DNA of 13,677 nt, taken from NCBI GenBank assembly GCA_023398575.1, contig JAEWSC010000022.1:1-13677 (forward strand), read 5' to 3'. A program made the position numbers and the translations under genes. Every line of letters begins with the position of its first letter. The first letter of the stretch is position 1. Below are positions 1 to 6,683 of this stretch, one piece after another. The notes beneath the pieces are model-generated. The model had not been told where the DNA came from. It was given only the letters and a program-made list of their open reading frames with translations, and did no database searches. The DNA is from Bacillota bacterium (lineage in GTDB: Bacteria > Bacillota > Clostridia > Christensenellales > Aristaeellaceae).

Positions 1-645
1 GATGAAATTCTGGTCAAGGATGCTCATGATTCGGCCAGGAACATACAGCCGGAGGCGCTTCCGCGGCAGGCCAGCATATTGCGGGGCTGGGCGCAGAGCC
101 TGTACAGCATGATGGCAGGGCTTACAAAGGAGTTTGGCGGCGTTATGTTTACCGGCTATCATTCCGCTGCCGGCATCAATGGAAACCCATTATCCCATAC
201 CATGAACACACGGAATCATTATGTCAAAATCAATGGGGAGCTGGCCTCTGAGTTGCATATCAACTGCCTGACCGCCGCCATGCTGAAGGTGCCAGTTTTG
301 ATGGTGACCGGTGATAAGGCGTTATGCAAATGGATTAATTCCGTCAACCCCAATGTACTGACGGTTCCTGTAAACGAGGGGATTGGACGGGCGGCCTTAT
401 CCATCCACCCAGATGTAGCGGTGGAGCGAATTCGTGAAACTGCCAAGAAGGCTGTGGCACTGGATGCAGCAAAATGCCAATTTCCTATGCCGGATCATTA
501 TTCCGTGGATATCTGCTATAGAGATCATGCGGCAGCATTGAGCAACAGTTTATATCCCGGCTGCGTGCAAGTAGACGAGCGGACGGTCCGTTTTGAAAGT
601 GCGGACTATCTGGAAGTTTTGCGGTTCTTCCACTTTTGCCTCTAA
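1..645 (+). CDS. dppA: M55 family D-aminopeptidase (DppA type), 5' end outside the window
   Basis: Only the C-terminal 214 residues are present; reading frame 1 is open from the first base, so roughly 55-60 N-terminal residues lie upstream of the window. The family (Bacillus subtilis DppA) is a zinc-dependent cytoplasmic aminopeptidase that removes N-terminal D-amino acids, mainly D-Ala, from short peptides and forms a self-compartmentalising decamer. Visible family features are the KDAHDSARN segment (H9 of the visible part, equivalent to metal ligand His60), TGYHSAAG (H54, His104 equivalent), LSHT (H66, near the catalytic His115) and NGELASEL (E80, Glu133 equivalent). The Asp-x-Glu ligand pair of the N-terminus cannot be checked. 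In B. subtilis dppA heads a dipeptide-transporter operon; here a peptide transporter operon is convergent. A GNAT gene follows after 18 nt, probably on the same transcript. Identity is confident; the exact substrate is not known. Confidence 0.92.
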   Translation, partial: DEILVKDAHDSARNIQPEALPRQASILRGWAQSLYSMMAGLTKEFGGVMFTGYHSAAGINGNPLSHTMNTRNHYVKINGELASELHINCLTAAMLKVPVLMVTGDKALCKWINSVNPNVLTVPVNEGIGRAALSIHPDVAVERIRETAKKAVALDAAKCQFPMPDHYSVDICYRDHAAALSNSLYPGCVQVDERTVRFESADYLEVLRFFHFCL

Positions 646-663
646 CAGGGATGGAGGTGCCGG

Positions 664-1206
664 ATGGTTATTAAATCATTTGATCGCGAAAATGCAGTCC
701 TTCGCAATGATCTTGCGCGTCTGCTTGAAGTTTGCTTTCCAGATGCCTATGGAGACAGCGCTGCTGAAGAGGTTTTTCATCTCTTAGTGGCTGAACGAAT
801 TGCCTTGGCAGCTTTTGTGGATGGGAAATTGGCAGGCTTTATTGGCGCTATTTCGAATTACGGCCCTACCGGATGGGAGCTCCATCCGCTGGCCGTTTTT
901 CCGGAATATCAACGGCAAGGGGTTGGAAAAGCATTGGTCGCGGCCTTGGAGCAGGCAGTAAAAAGCCGTGGGGGAATTACACTGTATTTGGGTACAGATG
1001 ATGAATCTGGCAGTACTACGCTGGCTCATGCCGACTTGTATGACCGTCTTTGGGAGAGAATTGCTAATATACAAAATATCAACAATCACCCTTTCCAGTT
1101 TTATCAAAAGCAGGGATATGTGATCGTTGGCGTACTGCCGGATGTAAACGGATTTGGAAGGCCAGATATCTATATGGCCAAGCGGTTGGTTCAATATCCA
1201 ACTTAA
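664..1206 (+). CDS. aac(6'): GNAT acetyltransferase resembling aminoglycoside 6'-N-acetyltransferase AAC(6')-Ii
   Basis: A 180-residue single-domain GNAT protein, about the length of Enterococcus faecium AAC(6')-Ii, which transfers acetyl from acetyl-CoA to the 6'-amine of aminoglycosides. The match is recognised from memory along the whole length: start IKSFDRENAVL, the GFIGAI strand, TGWELHPL (69-76), the acetyl-CoA loop QRQGVGKAL (83-91), RGGITLYLGTDD (102-113), the Leu-Tyr at 125-126, and NHPFQFYQKQGY to PDIYMAK. E72, H74, L76 and Y147 fall at the same numbers as the residues studied as active-site positions in AAC(6')-Ii. The start is the ATG with GGAGG seven bases upstream. It lies 18 nt after the D-aminopeptidase gene, so the two are probably cotranscribed. 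AAC(6')-Ii is itself a chromosomal, rather inefficient enzyme that can acetylate peptides and proteins, so the native substrate here may be an amine other than a drug. The fold is certain; resistance activity is inferred. Confidence 0.85.
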   Translation: MVIKSFDRENAVLRNDLARLLEVCFPDAYGDSAAEEVFHLLVAERIALAAFVDGKLAGFIGAISNYGPTGWELHPLAVFPEYQRQGVGKALVAALEQAVKSRGGITLYLGTDDESGSTTLAHADLYDRLWERIANIQNINNHPFQFYQKQGYVIVGVLPDVNGFGRPDIYMAKRLVQYPT

Positions 1207-1216
1207 TATACTGTTA

Positions 1217-1243
1217 AAGAGCCGGGCAAATTGCCCGGCTCTT
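1217..1243. terminator. Bidirectional intrinsic terminator between convergent genes
   Basis: A perfect 13-bp inverted repeat, AAGAGCCGGGCAA, with its complement separated by a single base; in RNA the GC core GAGCCGGGC pairs around a short AAATT-type loop. It lies 10 nt after the acetyltransferase stop and 22 nt after the metY stop on the other strand. The U-tracts are short (CTTAAT rightward, TTTAAC leftward), so termination strength is uncertain, but position and symmetry fit a shared terminator. Confidence 0.85.
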
Positions 1244-1265
1244 AATCGATATAAGCATAGCAGGT

Positions 1266-2531
1266 TTATACAGCCGCCATTGCCTGCTGAACATCTGCAA
1301 GAATATCATCAATGTGCTCAAGACCTACGGATATGCGAATCAGGCCCGGATTGACGCCGGCGGCCATCAACTGCTCTTCCGTCAACTGCCTGTGTGTGGC
1401 GCTGGCGGGATGCAAAACGCAGGTGCGGATATCCGCGACATGCACCTCTTTGGATGCCAGCTTCAAACTGTCCATAAAGCGCACTGCCGGTTCCCGGCCG
1501 CCCTTCATCACAAAGGAGATAACGCCGCAGGTTCCCTTGGGCAGATATTTTGATGCCAGTGCGTGATATTTATCGCCGGGCAAAGCCGCGTAGCGTACAG
1601 AATCCACCTGCGGGCAGGATTGCAAGAAGTTTGCGACAGCAAGGCCGTTTTCGCAATACCTTTCCATACGAACGGGCAATGTTTCCAAGCCAAGGTTCAA
1701 CAAAAAAGCGGAATGGGCGGCAGGATATGCTCCAAAATCGCGCATCAGCTGCATGCGTGCCTTGACGATATAGGCCATGCTGCCAAAGTCCCTGGTATAG
1801 ATAACGCCATGATAAGAAGCATCCGGCTCGGTGAACTCCGGAAAGCTCCCGTTTGTCCAATCAAATGTGCCGCCATCCACAATTACGCCGCCAACTTGCA
1901 GGGCATGACCATCCATGTATTTGGTGGTGGAATGGATTATAATATCCGCACCATATTGAATGGGTTTGCAAAGGATAGGCGTTGCAAAGGTGTTGTCAAT
2001 AATCAGCGGTACCTTGTTTTTGTGCGCAATGTTAGCGAATTTTTCAATATCAAGCACAGCCAGGGCGGGATTGGCCAAGGTTTCGCCGAAGACTGCCCTG
2101 GTATTTGGTTTAAATGCTTTCTGAATCGTTTCTTCATCCGCGTCTGCATCCACAAAGATGCATTCGATGCCAAGGCGCTTGAGTGTTACGGCGAACAGAT
2201 TCACTGTACCACCATAGATGGTGGATGCGCAAACAAAGCTTTCGCCGCTTTTGCATAGATTCAAGATCGATAACAGAGAGGCTGCCTGACCGGAGGAGGT
2301 GCACATGGCGCCAACGCCGCCTTCCAGGTCGGCAATTTTTTTCTCTACCACTTCCACGGTGGGGTTGGAAAACCGGGAATACATGTGCGCTGTAGGCATG
2401 TCAAACAGTGCGCCGATCTGCGCTGTAGTATCAAACACATAAGTTGTACTTTGAACAATCGGCATTACCCGGGGTTCACCGTTTGAGGGGGAATAACCCG
2501 AGTGGAGGCATTTGGTTTCATCTTTTAACAT
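1266..2531 (-). CDS. metY: O-acetylhomoserine sulfhydrylase (O-acetylhomoserine aminocarboxypropyltransferase)
   Basis: A 421-residue PLP enzyme of the Cys/Met metabolism family (fold type I, cytoplasmic tetramers), the usual length for MetY. The reaction expected for MetY is O-acetylhomoserine plus sulfide to homocysteine plus acetate, giving direct sulfur incorporation on the way to methionine. Visible motifs are YSRFSNPT (51-58, reaching the cofactor phosphate of the neighbouring subunit), SSGQAA (79-84), DNTFATP (179-185) and the PLP-binding lysine K204 in HSTTKYMDGHA. Start: ATG with AAAAGGAG about 8 nt upstream. It is the last gene of the opp operon, beginning 23 nt after the oppF stop and ending just before the shared terminator, so it should be co-expressed with peptide uptake. 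Methionine gamma-lyase and cystathionine gamma-synthase/lyase are the alternatives; the length and the HSTTKYMDGHA form favour MetY, but substrate choice within this family is hard to read from sequence alone. Confidence 0.88.
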   Translation of the reverse strand: MLKDETKCLHSGYSPSNGEPRVMPIVQSTTYVFDTTAQIGALFDMPTAHMYSRFSNPTVEVVEKKIADLEGGVGAMCTSSGQAASLLSILNLCKSGESFVCASTIYGGTVNLFAVTLKRLGIECIFVDADADEETIQKAFKPNTRAVFGETLANPALAVLDIEKFANIAHKNKVPLIIDNTFATPILCKPIQYGADIIIHSTTKYMDGHALQVGGVIVDGGTFDWTNGSFPEFTEPDASYHGVIYTRDFGSMAYIVKARMQLMRDFGAYPAAHSAFLLNLGLETLPVRMERYCENGLAVANFLQSCPQVDSVRYAALPGDKYHALASKYLPKGTCGVISFVMKGGREPAVRFMDSLKLASKEVHVADIRTCVLHPASATHRQLTEEQLMAAGVNPGLIRISVGLEHIDDILADVQQAMAAV

Positions 2532-2554
2532 AGCGGTTCTCCTTTTATCGAATT

Positions 2555-3496
2555 TTATCCCAAGTTAAGCAGTTGATTGTTATACGCGTCCCATTCCCGC
2601 TTGTTTGCGTGAACAAAATGCCCTGGTGCGATTTCCTTGAACTCCGGTGGGTCTTTATCATATTGGTGAATGGATGGGTCGTATATCTCCAGAACCTTTT
2701 GCTTTTCAGCAATGGGGTTGGGCTGGGGGATGGCAGACAGAAGTGCCCGGGTATAAGGGTGCAAGGGATTTTTGAACAATGCCTCCGTCTCCGCCATTTC
2801 TACCAAGATGCCCTTGTGTATGACTGCGATACGGTCGCAGATAAAGCGCATAACGGAAAGATCATGAGATATGAACAGATACGTCAGTCCTCTTTTCTTT
2901 TGCAATTCGCTCATCAAGTTCAGTACCTGGGCGCGAATGGAAACATCCAGGGCGGAGATGGGTTCGTCTGCAATGATAAACTCCGGGTTCATAATCAGCG
3001 CTCTTGCGATACCGATCCGCTGGCGCTGGCCGCCTGAAAATTCATGGGGGAAGCGGCTGGAAAACTCGGGTAAAAGACCAACATCCCGCAGGCTGTCCAT
3101 CACCATCGCTTGAAGCTTCTCCTTGGGAATATGTCTGCCCTGCATGCCTTCTGATACGATGTAATCGATCTTTGCGCGCTCATTCAATGAGGCCATAGGG
3201 TCTTGAAAAATCATCTGGATTTTGCGTGTAATGTCCCGGTCTTCTGCTTTAGTTAATTGCCCGCTGATCCGCTGATTGTGAAACCTGATTTCGCCGCCGG
3301 TGGCAGGATGTACACGGATAATGGCACGGCCAATGGTTGTTTTTCCCGAACCGGACTCACCGACAAGACCAAAGGTTTCGCCTTTGAAAACATGAAAAGA
3401 TACACCACGTACAGCTTCGAACCGGCGGCGGCCATGACCAAAGGCCACATGAAGGTCATTCACTTCCAGAAGCTTTTCGTGCTTATCAGCCTGCAT
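2555..3496 (-). CDS. oppF: Oligopeptide ABC transporter ATP-binding protein OppF
   Basis: One of the two ATPase subunits that power the OppBC channel from the cytoplasmic face. From the preferred start the protein has 313 residues. An in-frame GTG 12 nt upstream (3508) lies inside the GGGAGGTG ribosome binding site, so the ATG at 3496, nine bases after it, is the better start. In 317-residue numbering (from that GTG): Walker A GESGSGKTT (50-58), Q-loop Q102, signature FSGGQ (157-161, Phe replacing the usual Leu), Walker B IIADEP (178-183), D-loop SALD and switch histidine H215. The C-terminal NPLHPYTRALLSAIPQPNP and a late APGHFV are typical of the OppF/AmiF branch. The start overlaps the end of oppD by 11 nt (ATG...TGA), implying translational coupling; metY follows after 23 nt. 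All catalytic motifs are intact. Confidence 0.93.
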   Translation of the reverse strand: MQADKHEKLLEVNDLHVAFGHGRRRFEAVRGVSFHVFKGETFGLVGESGSGKTTIGRAIIRVHPATGGEIRFHNQRISGQLTKAEDRDITRKIQMIFQDPMASLNERAKIDYIVSEGMQGRHIPKEKLQAMVMDSLRDVGLLPEFSSRFPHEFSGGQRQRIGIARALIMNPEFIIADEPISALDVSIRAQVLNLMSELQKKRGLTYLFISHDLSVMRFICDRIAVIHKGILVEMAETEALFKNPLHPYTRALLSAIPQPNPIAEKQKVLEIYDPSIHQYDKDPPEFKEIAPGHFVHANKREWDAYNNQLLNLG

Positions 3497-4601
3497 CTTT
3501 GGATACACCTCCCAGGCTCTTCAGCTTTAATATGGATTCCGGAGGCGATACCTTTGGCGCCCGTTCATCCATTAGCCAAGTGCGCGCAATGTGTGTAGGG
3601 GAGGCCTGAAAATATGGCGGCTGCTGAACGTGGTCAATCTTTAGCGCCATGGGGTTGCGTTGGGCAAAGGCATCGCCAGGAATCTGCTTGAACAGGTTGG
3701 GCGGAGTACCCGCAATGGAATATAGCTTCTCGCCCTTTTGTCCCAATTGGGGCAGCGAGGATAAAAGAGCCCAGGTATATGGATGGCGCGGATCGTAGAA
3801 AATCTCATTTACCAAACCAAGCTCCACCACGTCGCCAGCATACATAACGGCGACGCGGTCGGCGATATTTGCCACGACACCAAGGTCATGAGTAATAAAT
3901 ATCACGGTCAGGTGATACTTTTCCTTGATTTCTTTGAGCAGGTTCAATATTTGTGCCTGTATGGTCACATCCAGGGCTGTGGTTGGTTCATCGCAAATGA
4001 GTATCTTGGGTCGGCAGGCAATGGCAATCGCAATGACGATGCGCTGGCGCATGCCGCCGGATAGTTCATGGGGATATTGATGATAACGGCGCTGCGGATT
4101 ATCGATTTGCACATCATTTAAGATTTGGATGGCGGCTTCCCGCGCTGCGGAGCCGGATACATTTCTGTGCAGCTTTAATGCTTCTGAAATCTGAGCACCA
4201 ACGCTCTTTAAAGGATTTAGGCTGGTCATTGGATCTTGCGGGATCATACAGACTTCCCGCCCCCGAACCTTCAGCCAATCCTTTTCTTTCTTAAATTGCG
4301 CGAGGTTCGCATATTTCCGCCCATTTTCATCCATAGCATATAGCGGTTGTTTGAGACCGTCATAAGAACTCATTCCGTAATAGCAGATACTTCCGCCTGA
4401 AATGCGTCCATTGGGGTCCAGAAGTCCCATGAAATTTTTGGTGAGCACCGATTTTCCGCTACCTGATTCACCGACGATGGCCAGGCTTTCGCCTTCGATA
4501 ACATCTAAGGATACGCCCCGTATGGCGTGGAGGATGCGGCCACGAAGGCTAAATTTTATGTTCAGATCGTGAACGGATAGAATGGTCTTTGCATTTTCCA
4601 T
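3486..4601 (-). CDS. oppD: Oligopeptide ABC transporter ATP-binding protein OppD
   Basis: The partner ATPase of OppF, 371 residues. Walker A GESGSGKS (44-51), Q-loop Q122 in PQDPMTSLNP, signature LSGGM (180-184), Walker B LICDEP (201-206) and switch histidine H238 are all present. An insert of about 30 residues before the Q-loop (roughly 85-112, YAMDENGRKYANLAQFKKE) is a feature I associate with Gram-positive AmiE/OppD forms. The C-terminal OppD extension carries FAQRNPMALKIDH (from about residue 312), where many proteobacterial homologues have Cys residues of an Fe-S-like motif; the cysteine-free version is the usual Firmicutes form, not damage. Start: ATG eight bases after AAAGGAGG. It begins 17 nt after the oppC stop and its stop overlaps the oppF start. 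Confidence 0.93.
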   Translation of the reverse strand: MENAKTILSVHDLNIKFSLRGRILHAIRGVSLDVIEGESLAIVGESGSGKSVLTKNFMGLLDPNGRISGGSICYYGMSSYDGLKQPLYAMDENGRKYANLAQFKKEKDWLKVRGREVCMIPQDPMTSLNPLKSVGAQISEALKLHRNVSGSAAREAAIQILNDVQIDNPQRRYHQYPHELSGGMRQRIVIAIAIACRPKILICDEPTTALDVTIQAQILNLLKEIKEKYHLTVIFITHDLGVVANIADRVAVMYAGDVVELGLVNEIFYDPRHPYTWALLSSLPQLGQKGEKLYSIAGTPPNLFKQIPGDAFAQRNPMALKIDHVQQPPYFQASPTHIARTWLMDERAPKVSPPESILKLKSLGGVSKDAG

Positions 4602-4618
4602 GGCGGTATCCTCCTTTC

Positions 4619-5623
4619 TTACAAATGGTTTTTCGGGTCGGCTGCATCAGAAAAAGCGTTACCAATGACGTAAAATGATATCGTGACAATGGAAAGTATA
4701 ATGGTAGGATAGATCAGCTGATAACGTAGATTGGGGCTCATCATCAACGAACGGCCAACGTTGATCAAATTTCCAAGGCTGGGAATGGTCGCCGGCACGC
4801 CCAGGCCAATATAGGTAATAAACACTTCACTGCCAATAGCGCCGGGGATAGACAACGCCATACGGAGCATGATGACAGAAATTAAGTACGGTAAAAGATT
4901 GCGCAGGATAATCCGCGGCGTGCTGGTGCCAAGGCAGCGGGAAGCCACATTGTAATCACGGTCCCGGATGATCAGTATCTGATTGCGCACAAACCTCGCC
5001 ATGCCGATCCAGCCCATCAGTGACAACGCCAATATGATGGTAGAGATGCCTGGCCGAAGAATCAAAGACATGAGTATCAGGACAACGGTGGTGGGTATAT
5101 TGTCGAGTATGTTGTAGATTTCTGTGAACAAAAAATCCAGCTTGCGCAAATAGCCCCAAAGCACGCCCATAACAATGCCAATTAATGCCTCAATCAAAGC
5201 CACGCTGATGCCAATAAAAAGCGATGTGCGTGTACCAGCCCAAAGCCTTGCCCACAAATCTTGGCCAATGGAGTTTGTGCCCAGCCAGAAGGTATCGTTT
5301 GGGGCGATGTTTTTAAACGGCAGCTTTGTGCCTGGATTATTGTTAACTACAAAGGGATCAAACTGGCCAGGCAGTATAGGCTGTATGAAGGTAAATAGCA
5401 ATATCACAGCCACCACAATCAAAAGCCCCATGGCTACCCTGTTTTTTGAAAATGCCTGAAGCGTGGAACGCCAATAGGAGTATTGACTGACGCCTGTACG
5501 CTCTGTTTCTTCCAGGTTGAATGGCGCAAAAGTAAATAGCTCGCGGTCCTCTACACCACCAGAAAGGTGCTGGCCGATATGTTCTTCAAGCGCATTGATC
5601 TTGGGGTGTTTGATCATAGCCAT
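4619..5623 (-). CDS. oppC: Oligopeptide ABC transporter permease OppC
   Basis: A membrane subunit of the peptide import channel, 334 residues. The open frame extends upstream to 5716, but the ATG at 5623 is preferred because it shares its A with the stop of oppB (TAATG), has GGGGGG nine bases upstream, and gives the usual OppC length. Order of elements: cytoplasmic N-terminus (1-62), first membrane helix (about 64-83), the extracellular TFWLGTNSIGQDLWAR segment (111-126, a variant of the family's HxLGTDxxGRD motif), several further helices, and the ATPase-contacting EAA-type loop (about 225-246, NVASRCLGTSTPRIILRNLL). The 1-nt overlap indicates translational coupling to oppB. Nothing looks broken. 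Confidence 0.92.
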   Translation of the reverse strand: MAMIKHPKINALEEHIGQHLSGGVEDRELFTFAPFNLEETERTGVSQYSYWRSTLQAFSKNRVAMGLLIVVAVILLFTFIQPILPGQFDPFVVNNNPGTKLPFKNIAPNDTFWLGTNSIGQDLWARLWAGTRTSLFIGISVALIEALIGIVMGVLWGYLRKLDFLFTEIYNILDNIPTTVVLILMSLILRPGISTIILALSLMGWIGMARFVRNQILIIRDRDYNVASRCLGTSTPRIILRNLLPYLISVIMLRMALSIPGAIGSEVFITYIGLGVPATIPSLGNLINVGRSLMMSPNLRYQLIYPTIILSIVTISFYVIGNAFSDAADPKNHL

Positions 5624-6567
5624 TAGCGGCTGCCCCCCTTCTTGGCAAAGCTGATACGCGGGTCGAGCGTAACCATCAGCACGTCGCCCAGAATTAGGCC
5701 AATGATGCCAACGCAAGCATACAGCAGAACAATTCCCTGTACCATGGAGTTATCCTGTTTTTTGATGACGTTGACCAGCAGACCGCCCATGCCAGGGATG
5801 GAATATAGTGATTCAATGTAAATGGAACCGATGACCGTATTCAAAAAAGAAGTAGGCAGGTATTGGGCCATGGGCACGAAGGCATTGCGAAAGATATGGC
5901 GGAACATGATCTTGTTACTTGAGACACCCTTGATACGGGCCAGCAGCACATAATCCTTCCGGCTTTCATCCACCATGTAACGCCTAAGCCACATAGCGTA
6001 ATAGGCGATATTGCCAAGTGACATGGAAAGCACCGGCAATACCCAGGATACCGCCTTTTTTGCATCAAAAAGCAAACTAATATGAAAAAGCTCCGTTCCA
6101 TACAGCTGTATAAACAGATAGTACACAGCTGCCGGAACAGCCTCAATCAACACAATAAAGCCTGTTCCAATATGGTCAAGAAATTTGCCTTTGTACTTGG
6201 CCATCAAGGCGCCCATAGGCAAACCGACCAGCATAGAAAACAGGATAGACAAACCGCCCAGTTTTATAGAGATTGGAATCTTGGGTGCCAATATTTCGGC
6301 AACAGGGACATTGTTGCGGTAAACCTTTGAGATTCCCAAATCAAACTTGGTTATCAAATTTTGAAAAAACTTATACAACTGAATATGCAGCGGCTGATCA
6401 AGGCCAAGCTGCTTTAATCCATTTGCTATTTGATCTTGCGACATCTTATCGTAGTTTGTGAAATAACCTTCGATGGGCATCAAGCGGACCAAAACGAAAG
6501 TAATTGTTAAAATTAAAAACAAAGTTAGCAGGGAGCGTAGAAGCCGTTTTCCAAGGTATATTGCCAT
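5623..6567 (-). CDS. oppB: Oligopeptide ABC transporter permease OppB
   Basis: The first permease of the importer, 314 residues. The N-terminal MAIYLGKRLLRSLLTLF into a membrane helix (about 9-30) is characteristic of OppB/DppB. It is followed by an extracytoplasmic loop (31-98), about five more membrane helices, and the EAA loop that docks on the ATPases (about 206-229, containing LLARIKGVSSNKIMFRHIF). YSIPGMGG and LDPRIS near the C-terminus are also family-typical. Start: ATG about 6 nt after AGGA in GGATAGGAAAGC. It follows oppA by 116 nt that contain a hairpin, and overlaps oppC by one base. Confidence 0.93.
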   Translation of the reverse strand: MAIYLGKRLLRSLLTLFLILTITFVLVRLMPIEGYFTNYDKMSQDQIANGLKQLGLDQPLHIQLYKFFQNLITKFDLGISKVYRNNVPVAEILAPKIPISIKLGGLSILFSMLVGLPMGALMAKYKGKFLDHIGTGFIVLIEAVPAAVYYLFIQLYGTELFHISLLFDAKKAVSWVLPVLSMSLGNIAYYAMWLRRYMVDESRKDYVLLARIKGVSSNKIMFRHIFRNAFVPMAQYLPTSFLNTVIGSIYIESLYSIPGMGGLLVNVIKKQDNSMVQGIVLLYACVGIIGLILGDVLMVTLDPRISFAKKGGSR

Positions 6568-6620
6568 GCTTTCCTATCCCTTCAAAGATGATGCGGCAGC
6601 TTACCCCAACTTGCACGACG

Positions 6621-6651
6621 GGGAGGAACCCCTTGCTTAGGAGTTCCTCCC
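6621..6651 (-). other. Intercistronic hairpin between oppA and oppB
   Basis: GGGAGGAAC and its exact complement (6621-6629 with 6643-6651) form a 9-bp stem, extended by CCT/AGG after one C-A mismatch, closing on a TGCTT loop. In the transcription direction of opp no U-tract follows, so it is less likely a full terminator than a partial terminator or a 3' stabiliser/processing element. Such an element would give more oppA mRNA than oppBCDF mRNA, which is common for binding-protein genes. The structure is directly visible; the role is inferred. Confidence 0.6.
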
Positions 6652-6683
6652 ATTTTGTATAACCATTTGGGAACAAGATTGTC

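Noticed and set aside
1563..2258. A 231-codon plus-strand frame opposite metY
   Set aside because: It lies wholly within metY, whose PLP-binding motifs are intact, and has no ribosome binding site or recognisable family features.
3497..3508. GTG start of oppF at 3508
   Set aside because: That GTG is part of the GGGAGGTG ribosome binding site of the ATG at 3496, so it has no Shine-Dalgarno of its own.
3486..4601. Loss of the C-terminal cysteines of OppD as a sign of damage
   Set aside because: The RN-x-x-A-x-x-ID form is the normal version in Gram-positive OppD/AmiE proteins; the ATPase motifs are complete.
5624..5716. Longer oppC with 31 extra N-terminal residues
   Set aside because: It would overlap oppB by 94 nt and give a non-hydrophobic, atypical extension. 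The TAATG junction at 5623 is the better start.
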